From NCBI GenBank assembly GCA_016841605.1, contig JAENYV010000012.1, positions 1-55,092 on the forward strand: a stretch of DNA of 55,092 nt, given 5' to 3'. Origin of the DNA: Dethiobacter alkaliphilus. Lineage in GTDB: Bacteria > Bacillota > Dethiobacteria > DTU022 > UBA8154. Below, one piece after another: positions 44,637-53,465 of this stretch. Both the position numbers and the translations under genes were made by a program. Every line of letters begins with the position of its first letter. Within the stretch, counting starts at the first letter, position 1. The notes below the pieces were generated by a model. That model saw nothing but the letters and a program-made list of their open reading frames with translations. It had not been told where the DNA came from and did not search any database.

Positions 44637-45155
44637 ATGCAAAAATTTAAAGATCGTATTCTTCTCGGCTTGACAGCAGGCATCATCAGCACTGTACCAA
44701 CCAGGATATTAAATAGAATAGAAAACCGGTCCGGATTAAATGATGTGAAATATAATATGATGGCGGCGAATCTTTTTCTTCAGGAGAATGAAGTTGCCAC
44801 CCCTGCAGGAAGAATAGTCGGCGCAATTACCAACCATATCAATACAGGGGCAGTAGGGATATTAATTACCTACCTTCTTTCCTCCACAGGGCGTGATCAT
44901 GCCGTTTTAAAAGGAGCAGTAACGGGAGTGTTCTCCTGGATTGCCGTTTTCGGATTAACCTCCAGAATATTACCTGTAAGGGCCCAAAAACCTCTTGCTC
45001 CCCTTTTAAGTTTTCTTGATCATACACTTTTCGGAAGTTTGTGCGGCCTGGCCGTTTCCAAACTTGGTGATGATTCACTATTTCCCGACAGTCAACGGGA
45101 AAATAAAGAAAAAAAACTACCCATTTTTGCTAACCTAAAAACTTCCCACAAGTAA
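44637..45155 (+). CDS. Small integral membrane protein of unknown function
   Basis: 172 aa with about four hydrophobic segments: ILLGLTAGIISTVPTRIL, NTGAVGILITYLL, AVTGVFSWIAVFGL and LFGSLCGLAVSKL, and a basic C-terminus. The arrangement is like the YqhR-type membrane proteins of Firmicutes, but the match is weak. Ribosome site GGAGG 11 bases before ATG. Read in the same direction as the sigma factor 175 bases on; the gap between (45156-45329) is AT-rich without clear gene. Confidence 0.65.
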   Translation: MQKFKDRILLGLTAGIISTVPTRILNRIENRSGLNDVKYNMMAANLFLQENEVATPAGRIVGAITNHINTGAVGILITYLLSSTGRDHAVLKGAVTGVFSWIAVFGLTSRILPVRAQKPLAPLLSFLDHTLFGSLCGLAVSKLGDDSLFPDSQRENKEKKLPIFANLKTSHK

Positions 45156-45329
45156 CTCAGAACAAAACAGACCCTATAATTACCGGCGCATATACCTTTT
45201 TATCTTTCCCCCTCTTCTTACATAAAACTACATAGCTGTCCTAAATGGACTATTTTTAATTTAAGTTCCTTTTTTTTGCAGGAATTTCTTTTTTTATAGC
45301 CAAAAGTAAATGCTGTATGGAGGCATTTC

Positions 45330-45881
45330 ATGATGGACAAAAAATGGGTTAAGAATATTTATGCCAATTATCAAAACCTGGTCTACCGGGTAGCCGTCTC
45401 TATTATTAAGGACGTTCAGCTGGCAGAGGACATCATGCAAGATGTTTTTGTTACGCTGTATTATAAGGCAGACCATATCAGAGACAAAAATAAAATAAAG
45501 ACCTGGCTTATCAGGACTACGGTAAATCGAGCTATTGATTTTACAAGAAAGCTTCAAAGGGTCGTTGCCCTGCCGGCTGATTTTTTTGAGCAGTTGGACA
45601 GCAGCCCTTTATCCGATCCTGTCAAGGAACTAGATGAAAAAGAGCTTGTCATGGAAATCAGAGAAGGTATAAGCTCCCTTCCGCCGGACCTGCGCTCGCT
45701 GGTAATCCTGTATTACTTTTTGGAAATGCCGCAAAAAGACATTTCGGAAGTCCTGGAAATACCGATTAATACGGTTAAAACACGCCTAAGAAGAGCCCGT
45801 CTGATGATAAGGAGTTATCTTGTGGATATGGAACATTCCCTTTACGGCGAATTATCCCCTAAAAAAGGGGTGTCTCAATGA
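45330..45881 (+). CDS. ECF-type RNA polymerase sigma factor
   Basis: 183 aa. Region 2: YQNLVYRVAVSIIKDVQLAEDIMQDVFVTLY, TWLIRTTVNRAIDF. Region 4: ISSLPPDLRSLVILYYFLEM, ISEVLEIPINTVKTRLRRAR. ATG with GGAGG 7 bases before. It overlaps the anti-sigma gene by 4 bases, the usual arrangement. Its own regulon was not identified here. Confidence 0.93.
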   Translation: MMDKKWVKNIYANYQNLVYRVAVSIIKDVQLAEDIMQDVFVTLYYKADHIRDKNKIKTWLIRTTVNRAIDFTRKLQRVVALPADFFEQLDSSPLSDPVKELDEKELVMEIREGISSLPPDLRSLVILYYFLEMPQKDISEVLEIPINTVKTRLRRARLMIRSYLVDMEHSLYGELSPKKGVSQ

Positions 45882-46663
45882 TAGATAATGATGAACGCCT
45901 GGATAACTGCATTAAAAAAGCCATTGAACAAGAATTTGACGAATACCCTTTGCCTGATGAGGAAAGAATATGGCGGAGGATCGAAGCAACTATTGAGCTG
46001 TGCGATGGTTTAACAAAGAAGAAACCGGCAAAAAAAATCTGGTTTAAAGCTGCTTCTGTATTCGTTACCTTATTTTTAGCGTTTACAATTTTTGGCCTTA
46101 CCCAAAAAGGTGAAGCATTGCCCTTTGGTTCAGTCTTTGAAGGATTGAAAAAATTTTTCGGTGAAGAACAAACGCTCATCCAGTTTAAATTCGGAAAAGA
46201 AACTTCCAGGGCAAAGACACCGCCCCCTCCTCCGGAAGAAGATATGGAAGAAATGATGACCTATCAAACCAATCTAGTGGAAACATCAATAGAAGAGCTT
46301 CTCGGTATTTATCCCAAAACTGTATATTATCCCTCTTATCTGCCTGATAGTTCCCTGAAAAAGGTCCAGTATCTCAAAATGGGCGACAAATGGACAATTC
46401 TTCTGGATTTTTTGCTTGACCGTAAAAACATTCTTATAACACAGGACGATATTATCGGAGAGGGAGCTGCAGGAATAGGCTACGGGTCTGATGCCAAAAT
46501 TGACTTTCACCGTCTGGATGGTGTGGAGTACATGACTGCCGAACTCCGCTACGGAATAGTAAATGTTAAATGGTGCGATAATGATAAGCTTTTCGATCTG
46601 ACAGGCAATTTATCAGTAGACGAAGCGCTGTCGATTGCACGTTCTCTTGAGCCGTACAAGTAG
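45878..46663 (+). CDS. Membrane-bound anti-sigma factor (DUF4367-like)
   Basis: 261 aa. Cytosolic part 1-55 (ERIWRRIEATIEL), one membrane helix (FKAASVFVTLFLAFTIFGL), a proline-rich linker (KTPPPPPEED), and an extracytoplasmic domain with PSYLPDSSLKKVQYLKMG and EYMTAELRYGIVNVKW, as in DUF4367 proteins. Expected to hold the ECF sigma factor until an envelope signal arrives. Confidence 0.82.
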   Translation: MIDNDERLDNCIKKAIEQEFDEYPLPDEERIWRRIEATIELCDGLTKKKPAKKIWFKAASVFVTLFLAFTIFGLTQKGEALPFGSVFEGLKKFFGEEQTLIQFKFGKETSRAKTPPPPPEEDMEEMMTYQTNLVETSIEELLGIYPKTVYYPSYLPDSSLKKVQYLKMGDKWTILLDFLLDRKNILITQDDIIGEGAAGIGYGSDAKIDFHRLDGVEYMTAELRYGIVNVKWCDNDKLFDLTGNLSVDEALSIARSLEPYK

Positions 46664-46677
46664 GAATAATTAAAATT

Positions 46678-48204
46678 TTACTTTTCTCCATCAACATAGC
46701 TTTGAAATGTCAAAGTCCAATTTTCAACATAATATTCTCCCAAAGCCCATTCGGCCATGATGATCTCTTCATCATCCTTTAAGGGGATCCTTTCCAGAGG
46801 CTGGCCTGCCAGGTTTTCCCGATACATTCCATAAACAATAATTTCGTTATTCGTAATTACCAGTGCCAGATCTTTATTCGGCGAAGTCAAGATATCAACT
46901 GCACCGGGAACATAATTCTTCACCCGGGGCCAGGGAATATTCAATACATTATAAAACACGACATGGCCCGGCGGGATGGCATCAATATTATAATCCGCGG
47001 ATACTGACAGATCGTTTTCTTCATAACTCAACCGGCCGTTTAAAATCCAATACCCCATTTTTCTGGCCAGGCCAAAATTCTCCTCATCATCCTGAACCGT
47101 TTTTTCCAGTCCGAGCTGCCGCAGCAGGTTTTGTTTCCCCTCTTCCATGGCACTAAGAGCGCTAGGGCCCACCAAATCGGAAATTTTTACCGCTTTTAGA
47201 CCGGGCAAACCGTCAACCGCGACGACGTGCAGTTTACTTTTTTCATTTATGCTGCCGTCAATCAATGATGTCTGTCTTACTGTTTCTTCAAGGGAAACAT
47301 AGTCATTGCCGATATAATGAATCTTACGATATATATAACCTTCTTCTCCCTCCCATTGCAAGGAATTCGGAGATAGTTCCAGACCATCTATCTTTTCCTG
47401 TAAATTTTCCTGTCCTAATGTATGATCAATAACGATTAAAAAATCCTCCTCTTTTTTATCCTCATTTTTTCTGACAACTTCCAGCTGGTAAAAGCCTTTT
47501 CTTCGTGGAAAAACAATCGCATCTGTTTCAGCTACAGGAGCAAGCTTTTTATCCTCCAGCGCCAGCCAAAGCGTGCGATATTGTTCACCTTGATAATCCT
47601 GCCGGTCCTGATCCGGAGCACGCAGGCCGAGCAGCACGCCTGTATGTTTGCTTGCATTGTCCGTCAGGCCGCCGAGCTCCCGGATATCTGTAGTTTCAGC
47701 GGAAAGAAAGACTGTTTCATCCACATCGTCGGAAATTTTTTCGGCAAGATAGCTATTGTTAAAAAAATTAAGCAATAATTTGTTTTCATCTTTCAGCAGC
47801 AATTCACACAAGATGAGATGATTGTCGGAAAGTGTGATTACTTCAATTTCCTGATCCTGAAAATGGAAGCCCTCCGGAAAAGCCTGCTGCCGGTAAAGCA
47901 GGTAAGCTTCCGCATCGACTCTTTTTACTTGATAATGGGGATCCGGCAAAAAATAATCGCCCAGCAAAACATTTTCATCTGAAAAATGAAGGACTTTACC
48001 TTCCCACTTTTGCGCAAACTCCCTGTTAGCCGTGCCCTCCTTCAAGAGGGAAACGATCTCCCATGTCCCGGACAAAGGCACCTTTTGATTTTGAGGAGGG
48101 ATTATTCTGAGGTTGAAATTCGTATTTTGACCGATACAGCCGCCGACCATCATATTAAGAAGCAACAAGAGAAAAAGCGTCCTGCATATTTTCCTCACTT
48201 TCAC
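46678..48204 (-). CDS. Lipoprotein of a two-component operon
   Basis: 508 aa. Lipoprotein signal with lipobox MVGGC at about residues 19-23. The rest is soluble extracytoplasmic, rich in beta, with no known catalytic motif (QNLQEKIDGLELSPNSLQW; PSALSAMEEGKQNLLRQ). It overlaps the kinase gene by 4 bases (ATGA type), so it may be the sensory partner of that kinase. Family not recognised. Confidence 0.78.
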   Translation of the reverse strand: MKVRKICRTLFLLLLLNMMVGGCIGQNTNFNLRIIPPQNQKVPLSGTWEIVSLLKEGTANREFAQKWEGKVLHFSDENVLLGDYFLPDPHYQVKRVDAEAYLLYRQQAFPEGFHFQDQEIEVITLSDNHLILCELLLKDENKLLLNFFNNSYLAEKISDDVDETVFLSAETTDIRELGGLTDNASKHTGVLLGLRAPDQDRQDYQGEQYRTLWLALEDKKLAPVAETDAIVFPRRKGFYQLEVVRKNEDKKEEDFLIVIDHTLGQENLQEKIDGLELSPNSLQWEGEEGYIYRKIHYIGNDYVSLEETVRQTSLIDGSINEKSKLHVVAVDGLPGLKAVKISDLVGPSALSAMEEGKQNLLRQLGLEKTVQDDEENFGLARKMGYWILNGRLSYEENDLSVSADYNIDAIPPGHVVFYNVLNIPWPRVKNYVPGAVDILTSPNKDLALVITNNEIIVYGMYRENLAGQPLERIPLKDDEEIIMAEWALGEYYVENWTLTFQSYVDGEK

Positions 48205-49598
48205 TTTATATTCACCGCTTCCTTACGGGGCAAGGTAATAGTAATTCGTGTGCCCCGTCCAACCTCACTGCTGATTTCCAATTTTCCCTTCATGAGCATA
48301 ATAATTTCATCGGATATGGATAAGCCGATACCACTTTGCGATTTACTGGATTTACCCTTATAAAACTTCTCTTTTACTCTGTGGAGCTCTTCCTGGGGAA
48401 TACCACAACCGCTATCCTCAATATAAAAGTAGTATTGCTCGTCATCGGACATGGTTGTGAGAGATACTTGTCCGCCGGAAGATGTAAATTTGAAAGCATT
48501 ATCCAGCAAATTAATAAATACCTGCTTCAAGCGATTTCCGTCGGTATCAAGAAAAGGATCGTTTCCGTCATACCTGACTTGAAAATCTATTTCTTCCCGT
48601 AAAGCTCTGGGAGTCAGCTGGATGCGCAGGTGTTCCAAAAGGTCGGCAATATCAACCTTATCCTTCTTTAAGGTAATCGTCCCTGAGACAAACCTGGAGA
48701 AATCGAGAAGCTCAGCCACCATGTGAGTTAACCGGTCACTTTCTTTTTCAATAATGTCCAGGCCGTCCTGTAAAAGCTCTTTATTTTCATAACCCTGCTT
48801 GAGCGTGACAGCCCAGCCCTTGATGGAAGTCAAAGGCGTGCGTAATTCATGGGAAACTGAGGAAATGAAATTATTCTTTAGTTCATCCCTTTTTAAGATC
48901 TCACTGGCCAGGAAGTTCAGCGTTTCGGAGAGTTTGCCGATTTCGTCTTTAGATTTTCGGACATTTTTTACCTTGAAGTTTCCTCCGGCCATTTCTTCTG
49001 CGGCCAGAATCACCTGCTTCAGGGGTTCTGTAATTGTATTGGCTAAAATGATGCTCACCAGCCCGGAAAAAAGAATGACCACACCGCCTAGAGAGAGATA
49101 CCTGTAAGCTATGTTCCTGATTTCTTTGTTTACTTCCCTCAGGGAAGCCACAAACCGTAAAATCCCCACCTGCTCTGTTGCCACAACAATAGGGGAGGCG
49201 GCAGCCATGACTTTTTCCGAATCATAGGGAACGCGTCCGACCCAGATTCCTTTCTCTCCCTTTAATGCATTCTTTACATCATCCGTTTCAACTGGAGAAT
49301 CTGTAATAATGCCCTGGGAATTCATTAAGACGCGCCCATGCATATCAATGATTTCTACCTGAGCAGTGGCCTGTTTCCAGAATGTATCCACATTATTCAG
49401 GATATTCTCAGGAAGGGTTGCATCGGAAAAGTATCTGACATATAAATCCGTGGAAGTTTGCAGCTGATTCAACAAAATATCTTCCATATTTTTATAATAG
49501 TTTTGCCGGATACTCGTTATTAAAAAAAATTCCAGAATGATCACAGTAATTACAATGATAAACATGAAACTTAAGATTATTCTTTTCCGGACACTTAT
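48201..49598 (-). CDS. Sensor histidine kinase
   Basis: About 465 aa. First helix RIILSFMFIIVITVIILEFF, an extracytoplasmic sensor of ~145 residues, second helix YLSLGGVVILFSGLVSIILA, HAMP region, HisKA SSVSHELRTPLTSIKG, N box FINLLDNAFKFT, G1 DSGCGIPQEELH and GIGLSISDEI. No PAS domain. The frame stays open up to 49748, but that would overlap the response regulator by 154 bases. No ATG/GTG/TTG stands near the natural start; ATA 49598, overlapping the regulator stop (ATAA) and 7-8 bases after GGAGGAGG, is the best candidate. Target genes unknown. Confidence 0.9.
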   Translation of the reverse strand: MSVRKRIILSFMFIIVITVIILEFFLITSIRQNYYKNMEDILLNQLQTSTDLYVRYFSDATLPENILNNVDTFWKQATAQVEIIDMHGRVLMNSQGIITDSPVETDDVKNALKGEKGIWVGRVPYDSEKVMAAASPIVVATEQVGILRFVASLREVNKEIRNIAYRYLSLGGVVILFSGLVSIILANTITEPLKQVILAAEEMAGGNFKVKNVRKSKDEIGKLSETLNFLASEILKRDELKNNFISSVSHELRTPLTSIKGWAVTLKQGYENKELLQDGLDIIEKESDRLTHMVAELLDFSRFVSGTITLKKDKVDIADLLEHLRIQLTPRALREEIDFQVRYDGNDPFLDTDGNRLKQVFINLLDNAFKFTSSGGQVSLTTMSDDEQYYFYIEDSGCGIPQEELHRVKEKFYKGKSSKSQSGIGLSISDEIIMLMKGKLEISSEVGRGTRITITLPRKEAVNIK

Positions 49599-50305
49599 AG
49601 GTGCTCTCCTCCTCCCTTCAACCGGTAGCCGACACCCCAGACTGTTTCTATCCAGCGGGGAGCGGAAGGATCTTCCTCCAGTTTTTCCCGTATCCTGCGG
49701 ATATGTACATCTACTGTTTTCAGATCCCCAAAATAATCCTGGCCCCAAACGCTATTCATAATTTCGTTCCGGCTGAATGCTTTCTTGGGATTGCTCAAAA
49801 ACACTTTCATCATGGCAAATTCAGTGGGCGTTAATTCTATTTCCCGGCCGTTTTTATAGAAACGCTGCCCTTCCGGATCCAGCATGAGCTGTTGAAAGAA
49901 AAGACAATTCGCCTTTGCAGAAGAATAATCCGGCATTTTTCGCAAGTGGGCGCGGATTCTGGCGATAAGTTCTAAAGGGTTAAAAGGTTTGACCATATAA
50001 TCATCGGCACCCAGTTCCAACCCCATAATTTTGTCCATATCCTCTCCTCTGGCCGTCAACATAATAATGACGATCTGCGGCATCAGGCGCCTAATTTGTA
50101 TACATACCTCGAAACCATCCATGGAAGGCAGCATCACATCTAGGACGACCACGTCAGGCAAAAAACTTTTGACCATCTCCAGGGCAGTCTCCCCATCGCC
50201 GGCCTCAAGCACTTCAAAATCATTTCTGTATAAATTAACCGCGATAAATTTCCGGATGGAGACTTCATCTTCCACAACTAAGACTTTCGCGCTGCCTGTT
50301 TGCAT
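49595..50305 (-). CDS. OmpR/PhoB-family response regulator
   Basis: 236 aa. Receiver 1-120: acidic pair in LVVEDEVS, phospho-Asp in VVLDVMLPSMDG, Thr in MLTARG and Lys in YMVKPFNP. Winged helix ~135-232: ELTPTEFAMMKVFLSNP, KTVDVHIRRIREKLEE, WGVGYRLKG. First gene of an operon with kinase and lipoprotein. It is of the PhoP/PhoB structural class and is a candidate (unproven) reader of the TTAACA arrays in this window. Confidence 0.93.
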   Translation of the reverse strand: MQTGSAKVLVVEDEVSIRKFIAVNLYRNDFEVLEAGDGETALEMVKSFLPDVVVLDVMLPSMDGFEVCIQIRRLMPQIVIIMLTARGEDMDKIMGLELGADDYMVKPFNPLELIARIRAHLRKMPDYSSAKANCLFFQQLMLDPEGQRFYKNGREIELTPTEFAMMKVFLSNPKKAFSRNEIMNSVWGQDYFGDLKTVDVHIRRIREKLEEDPSAPRWIETVWGVGYRLKGGGEHL

Positions 50306-50534
50306 GGAGCAGTCCCTCCTGTAATTCTTTCTAGCAACGTTATTGTACTATAAATTCGACGGCATTTTCCACAAGAACTTTTTTATTTCAAAAACTGTAA
50401 CTTTTTTGTAACCAATCTTCATGACTTTGTAAATCAATGTCGAAGCAGAGCGGTTAAAATGAAAATTAAGGAAAGTAAAGTTTAGTTAGTTCGTTAGTAG
50501 GTAGTTCGTTAATTAAACCATTCTCAGGAAAGGA
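50306..50534. other. Divergent intergenic region with weak GTTACA repeats
   Basis: On the minus strand, upstream of the response regulator, GTTACA occurs twice at an 11-bp step within a TTTACA...GTTACA..GTTACA sequence (about 50391-50433), a weak match to the other arrays. The likely -10 (TACAAT near 50345) is too far from it for the common phase. TGTCGAA at 50438-50444 resembles a Spo0A core. On the plus strand a TAGTTCGTTA motif is repeated twice (about 50488-50515) before the SGNH gene. Confidence 0.35.
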
Positions 50535-51476
50535 TTGTTCTTTGTAGTGGAAAACAGATCTTACAGAATACAACGCTCTTCACACCTGCCCTCTTTTTCC
50601 CTTGCGATTGTGCTGCTTCTTCTTGCAGCCCTGGCCGCTGTTTTTCGTCCAGGATATTCTCACAGTCTGAATCGGGGTGTTACGCCCTCAGGTGCCGGCT
50701 CCTCGCAGGCAGAACAGGCTACCCCACTGCCTGCCGACCAACAGGGTGCATTTACCCCTCTAACAGATGAATATACTGATACCGAGCCCGTGGATGCTAA
50801 AACTCCGCCCACAAAGCCGGAGCCTTCAACTCACCCTGCTGTTACAACAGATACATTTGATTACAGCAGGCCCGTACCGGCAGCGGATATTGCCGTTGCG
50901 GACGACTATTTTCAGGATAGCGTTTTTATCGGCGACTCTCGCACCGAAGCCTTTCAAATGTTTAGCGGCCCGCAGAATGCCGTCTATTATCATTCTAACG
51001 GCTTAAAGGTAGATACAATTTTTACTAAAGAAGTCATTAAAAAGGTAAACGAGCAAAAAATTACCATCATGGAAGCTTTGCGACAGAAACATTTCCGGAA
51101 GGTGTATATTATGCTCGGCATCAATGAACTGGGCTGGGCTTACAGTGACTTGTTTATAAAAAAATATGGTGAAGTCGTCGCAGAGATTAAAAACATAGAG
51201 CCGGAGGTGCTGATTTACGTCCAGTCGATCCTCCCGGTCTCAGAGGAACGATCCCAAAACGATGAAATTTATAACAATACCAATATCGGCAAGTATAATG
51301 AGCTAATTCAACAAATGGCCGCGGAGGAGAGCCTTTGTTACCTTGATGTGGCACAATGTGTTACCGATGAAGAAGGTAATCTTTACAGCGACGCATCCAC
51401 TGACGGTATTCATTTAAATAAGACCTATTGTGACCTCTGGCTCGACTATCTAAAGCTCCATTATGTGGCTCCATAG
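50535..51476 (+). CDS. Membrane-anchored SGNH/GDSL-type hydrolase
   Basis: 313 aa. TTG 50535 or GTG 50547 start. N-terminal membrane helix (FSLAIVLLLLAALAAVF), then a low-complexity Pro/Thr linker, then the SGNH domain: FIGDSRTEAF (Ser nucleophile), LGINELGW (Asn), DGIHLNKTYC (Asp/His). Acts outside the cell as an esterase or acyltransferase. First gene of a cluster with DUF4358 lipoprotein, MBOAT and DHHW, as in cell-surface polysaccharide O-acetylation loci. Confidence 0.88.
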   Translation: MFFVVENRSYRIQRSSHLPSFSLAIVLLLLAALAAVFRPGYSHSLNRGVTPSGAGSSQAEQATPLPADQQGAFTPLTDEYTDTEPVDAKTPPTKPEPSTHPAVTTDTFDYSRPVPAADIAVADDYFQDSVFIGDSRTEAFQMFSGPQNAVYYHSNGLKVDTIFTKEVIKKVNEQKITIMEALRQKHFRKVYIMLGINELGWAYSDLFIKKYGEVVAEIKNIEPEVLIYVQSILPVSEERSQNDEIYNNTNIGKYNELIQQMAAEESLCYLDVAQCVTDEEGNLYSDASTDGIHLNKTYCDLWLDYLKLHYVAP

Positions 51477-51513
51477 CAGAAATTTCTGAGGGAAAGGTGG
51501 TGAGATTGAGATA

Positions 51514-52023
51514 ATGTACAGGACTGGAAAATTTATACATATGGTGTTATTTGTTGTCATTATAGCTCTTACAGGATGCAGCAACACAACTGCTGATAAT
51601 TTAACTTTAAATGTTGATGAATGTGCCGACACACTCCAAAAGACCATACCCTTTCAAGATACCCTGACAGCAATTAGTGACAATATGATTACAGCAATTT
51701 ATCAAATTGGCGAGCAGGACGCGGCCAAACAAAAAGTGTATGTCAGTACCGGCGCAACCGCGGAAGAAATCGCTGTTTTTGAAGCTGTCGATACCGACGC
51801 CGCGCAAAGAATTGAAACTGCCCTTTTGCAGCGGGTCGCCGACCAAAAAACAAGTTTTGAAGATTACCTGCCGGAAGAGTTGCCCAAACTGGCCGATCCG
51901 TTTATTTTGGTGCAGGGGAAATATGTGATACTCTGTATCTCAGACCATAATGCCGAAGTAAAAACAGAAGTAAACAAGCTTTTTCAAGAAGCAGTCGTGG
52001 AACATCCAACAACAGAAAAATAA
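51514..52023 (+). CDS. DUF4358-type lipoprotein
   Basis: 169 aa. Lipobox ALTGC (residues 18-22). The small extracytoplasmic domain (ITAIYQIGEQDAAKQKVY; STGATAEEIAVFEA) fits DUF4358, which is typically found with MBOAT/DHHW genes. Role unknown. Starts 37 bases after the SGNH gene and ends 13 bases before MBOAT. Confidence 0.8.
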   Translation: MYRTGKFIHMVLFVVIIALTGCSNTTADNLTLNVDECADTLQKTIPFQDTLTAISDNMITAIYQIGEQDAAKQKVYVSTGATAEEIAVFEAVDTDAAQRIETALLQRVADQKTSFEDYLPEELPKLADPFILVQGKYVILCISDHNAEVKTEVNKLFQEAVVEHPTTEK

Positions 52024-52036
52024 AGGATAACATCCC

Positions 52037-53443
52037 ATGGTTTTTAGCAGTTTATTTTTCCTTTTTATCTTTCTGCCCCTTGTCCTCTTGTTTTATTATG
52101 CAGTTCCGCGGCGGTATAGAAATTTTGTCCTGTTTCTCTCCAGTTTAATTTTCTATGCCTGGGGCGAACCTGTCTATATCTTGCTGATGTTCTTTTCCAC
52201 GGCAGTTAACTATACATATGGGCTGCTTCTGGCCGCATACAGAGAAAAGAAAAATGTCGCCCGGGGGGTTCTTTTTTCCTCCATCTTCATTAATGCAGGT
52301 TTATTATGTTTTTTTAAGTACGGCGACTTTCTTCTGCAGCTCATAAACAGTCTCATGGGGACATCCCTGGCCTGCCCCGGTCTGCCGCTGCCGATCGGCA
52401 TCTCCTTCTATACCTTTCAGGCCATGTCGTACATCATTGATGTTTACCGGGGCAACGCGCCTGCACAGCGCAACTTTATTGCTTTCGGCACCTATATTTC
52501 ACTCTTTCCTCAACTGATTGCGGGGCCGATTATACGCTATCAAACAATTTCCTCACAGTTAGTAAAGAGAATGGAAGGGTTTGATAGTTTTGGGGAAGGA
52601 GTAAGGCGGTTTGTTGCCGGTCTGGGCAAAAAGGTCTTACTTGCCAACAATCTAGGCCTCTTATGGCAGCAAATTCAGCAATTTCCGTCCTCTGATTTGA
52701 CAGTCATCACAGCCTGGCTGGGGATTACTGCCTTTGCCCTGCAAATTTATTTTGATTTTAGCGGATATTCGGATATGGCTATCGGTCTCGGTAAAATGTT
52801 CGGCTTTACCTTTCCGGAAAATTTCCATTACCCCTATATCTCGCAAAATATCACGGAATTTTGGCGGCGCTGGCATATTTCCCTCGGAACCTGGTTCCGG
52901 GAATATGTGTATATTCCCCTGGGAGGAAACCGCTCCGGCAAAGGGGCGCTCTACAGAAATCTGTTCATCGTCTGGTTTCTGACCGGATTATGGCACGGCG
53001 CGGGTTGGAATTTTATTCTCTGGGGGCTTTACTACGGCCTTATTTTAGCTCTGGAGAAAGCTTTCCTTTTGCAGCGGCTGCGCCCGGCCCCCCGCTTCAT
53101 CCGCCATGCTTATACCGTTTTACTGATCCTGCTGGGCTGGGTCTTATTTTCCTTTGATAACTTACTCGCAGGCCTGCAATATCTACAGGCCCTCTTCGGC
53201 CTGAGCGGCAGGGGATTCTTCGACGGGCAAGCTGTTTACTATTGTTATACCCATGCCGTATTAATTGTTATCGCGTTGCTTGCCTCCACACCGTTCATTA
53301 ATAATGTTAAACAAAAACTGCTCGAAAGGTCCGAGGCGCTCTATTATGCATTGGCAACACCGGCCTGTTTATCGGTGCTTCTCCTTTCCACAGCCTATTT
53401 GGTTGATGCGACCTATAATCCTTTTCTCTATTTTCGTTTTTAA
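52037..53443 (+). CDS. MBOAT-family O-acyltransferase (AlgI-like)
   Basis: 468 aa with about 11 membrane segments. MBOAT signature FWRRWHISLGTWFREYVYIP (candidate His280) and TGLWHGAGWNFILWG (catalytic His320). AlgI-type proteins move acetyl groups across the membrane to SGNH/DHHW partners that place them on a polysaccharide. Starts 13 bases after the DUF4358 gene. Confidence 0.95.
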   Translation: MVFSSLFFLFIFLPLVLLFYYAVPRRYRNFVLFLSSLIFYAWGEPVYILLMFFSTAVNYTYGLLLAAYREKKNVARGVLFSSIFINAGLLCFFKYGDFLLQLINSLMGTSLACPGLPLPIGISFYTFQAMSYIIDVYRGNAPAQRNFIAFGTYISLFPQLIAGPIIRYQTISSQLVKRMEGFDSFGEGVRRFVAGLGKKVLLANNLGLLWQQIQQFPSSDLTVITAWLGITAFALQIYFDFSGYSDMAIGLGKMFGFTFPENFHYPYISQNITEFWRRWHISLGTWFREYVYIPLGGNRSGKGALYRNLFIVWFLTGLWHGAGWNFILWGLYYGLILALEKAFLLQRLRPAPRFIRHAYTVLLILLGWVLFSFDNLLAGLQYLQALFGLSGRGFFDGQAVYYCYTHAVLIVIALLASTPFINNVKQKLLERSEALYYALATPACLSVLLLSTAYLVDATYNPFLYFRF

Positions 53444-53465
53444 AAACAGCAGCGCAGGGAGGCTA

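Noticed and set aside
50391-50433. Sixth Pho-box upstream of the response regulator
   Set aside because: Only two GTTACA hexamers keep the 11-bp step and the -10 is not in the common phase, so it was listed only as weak.
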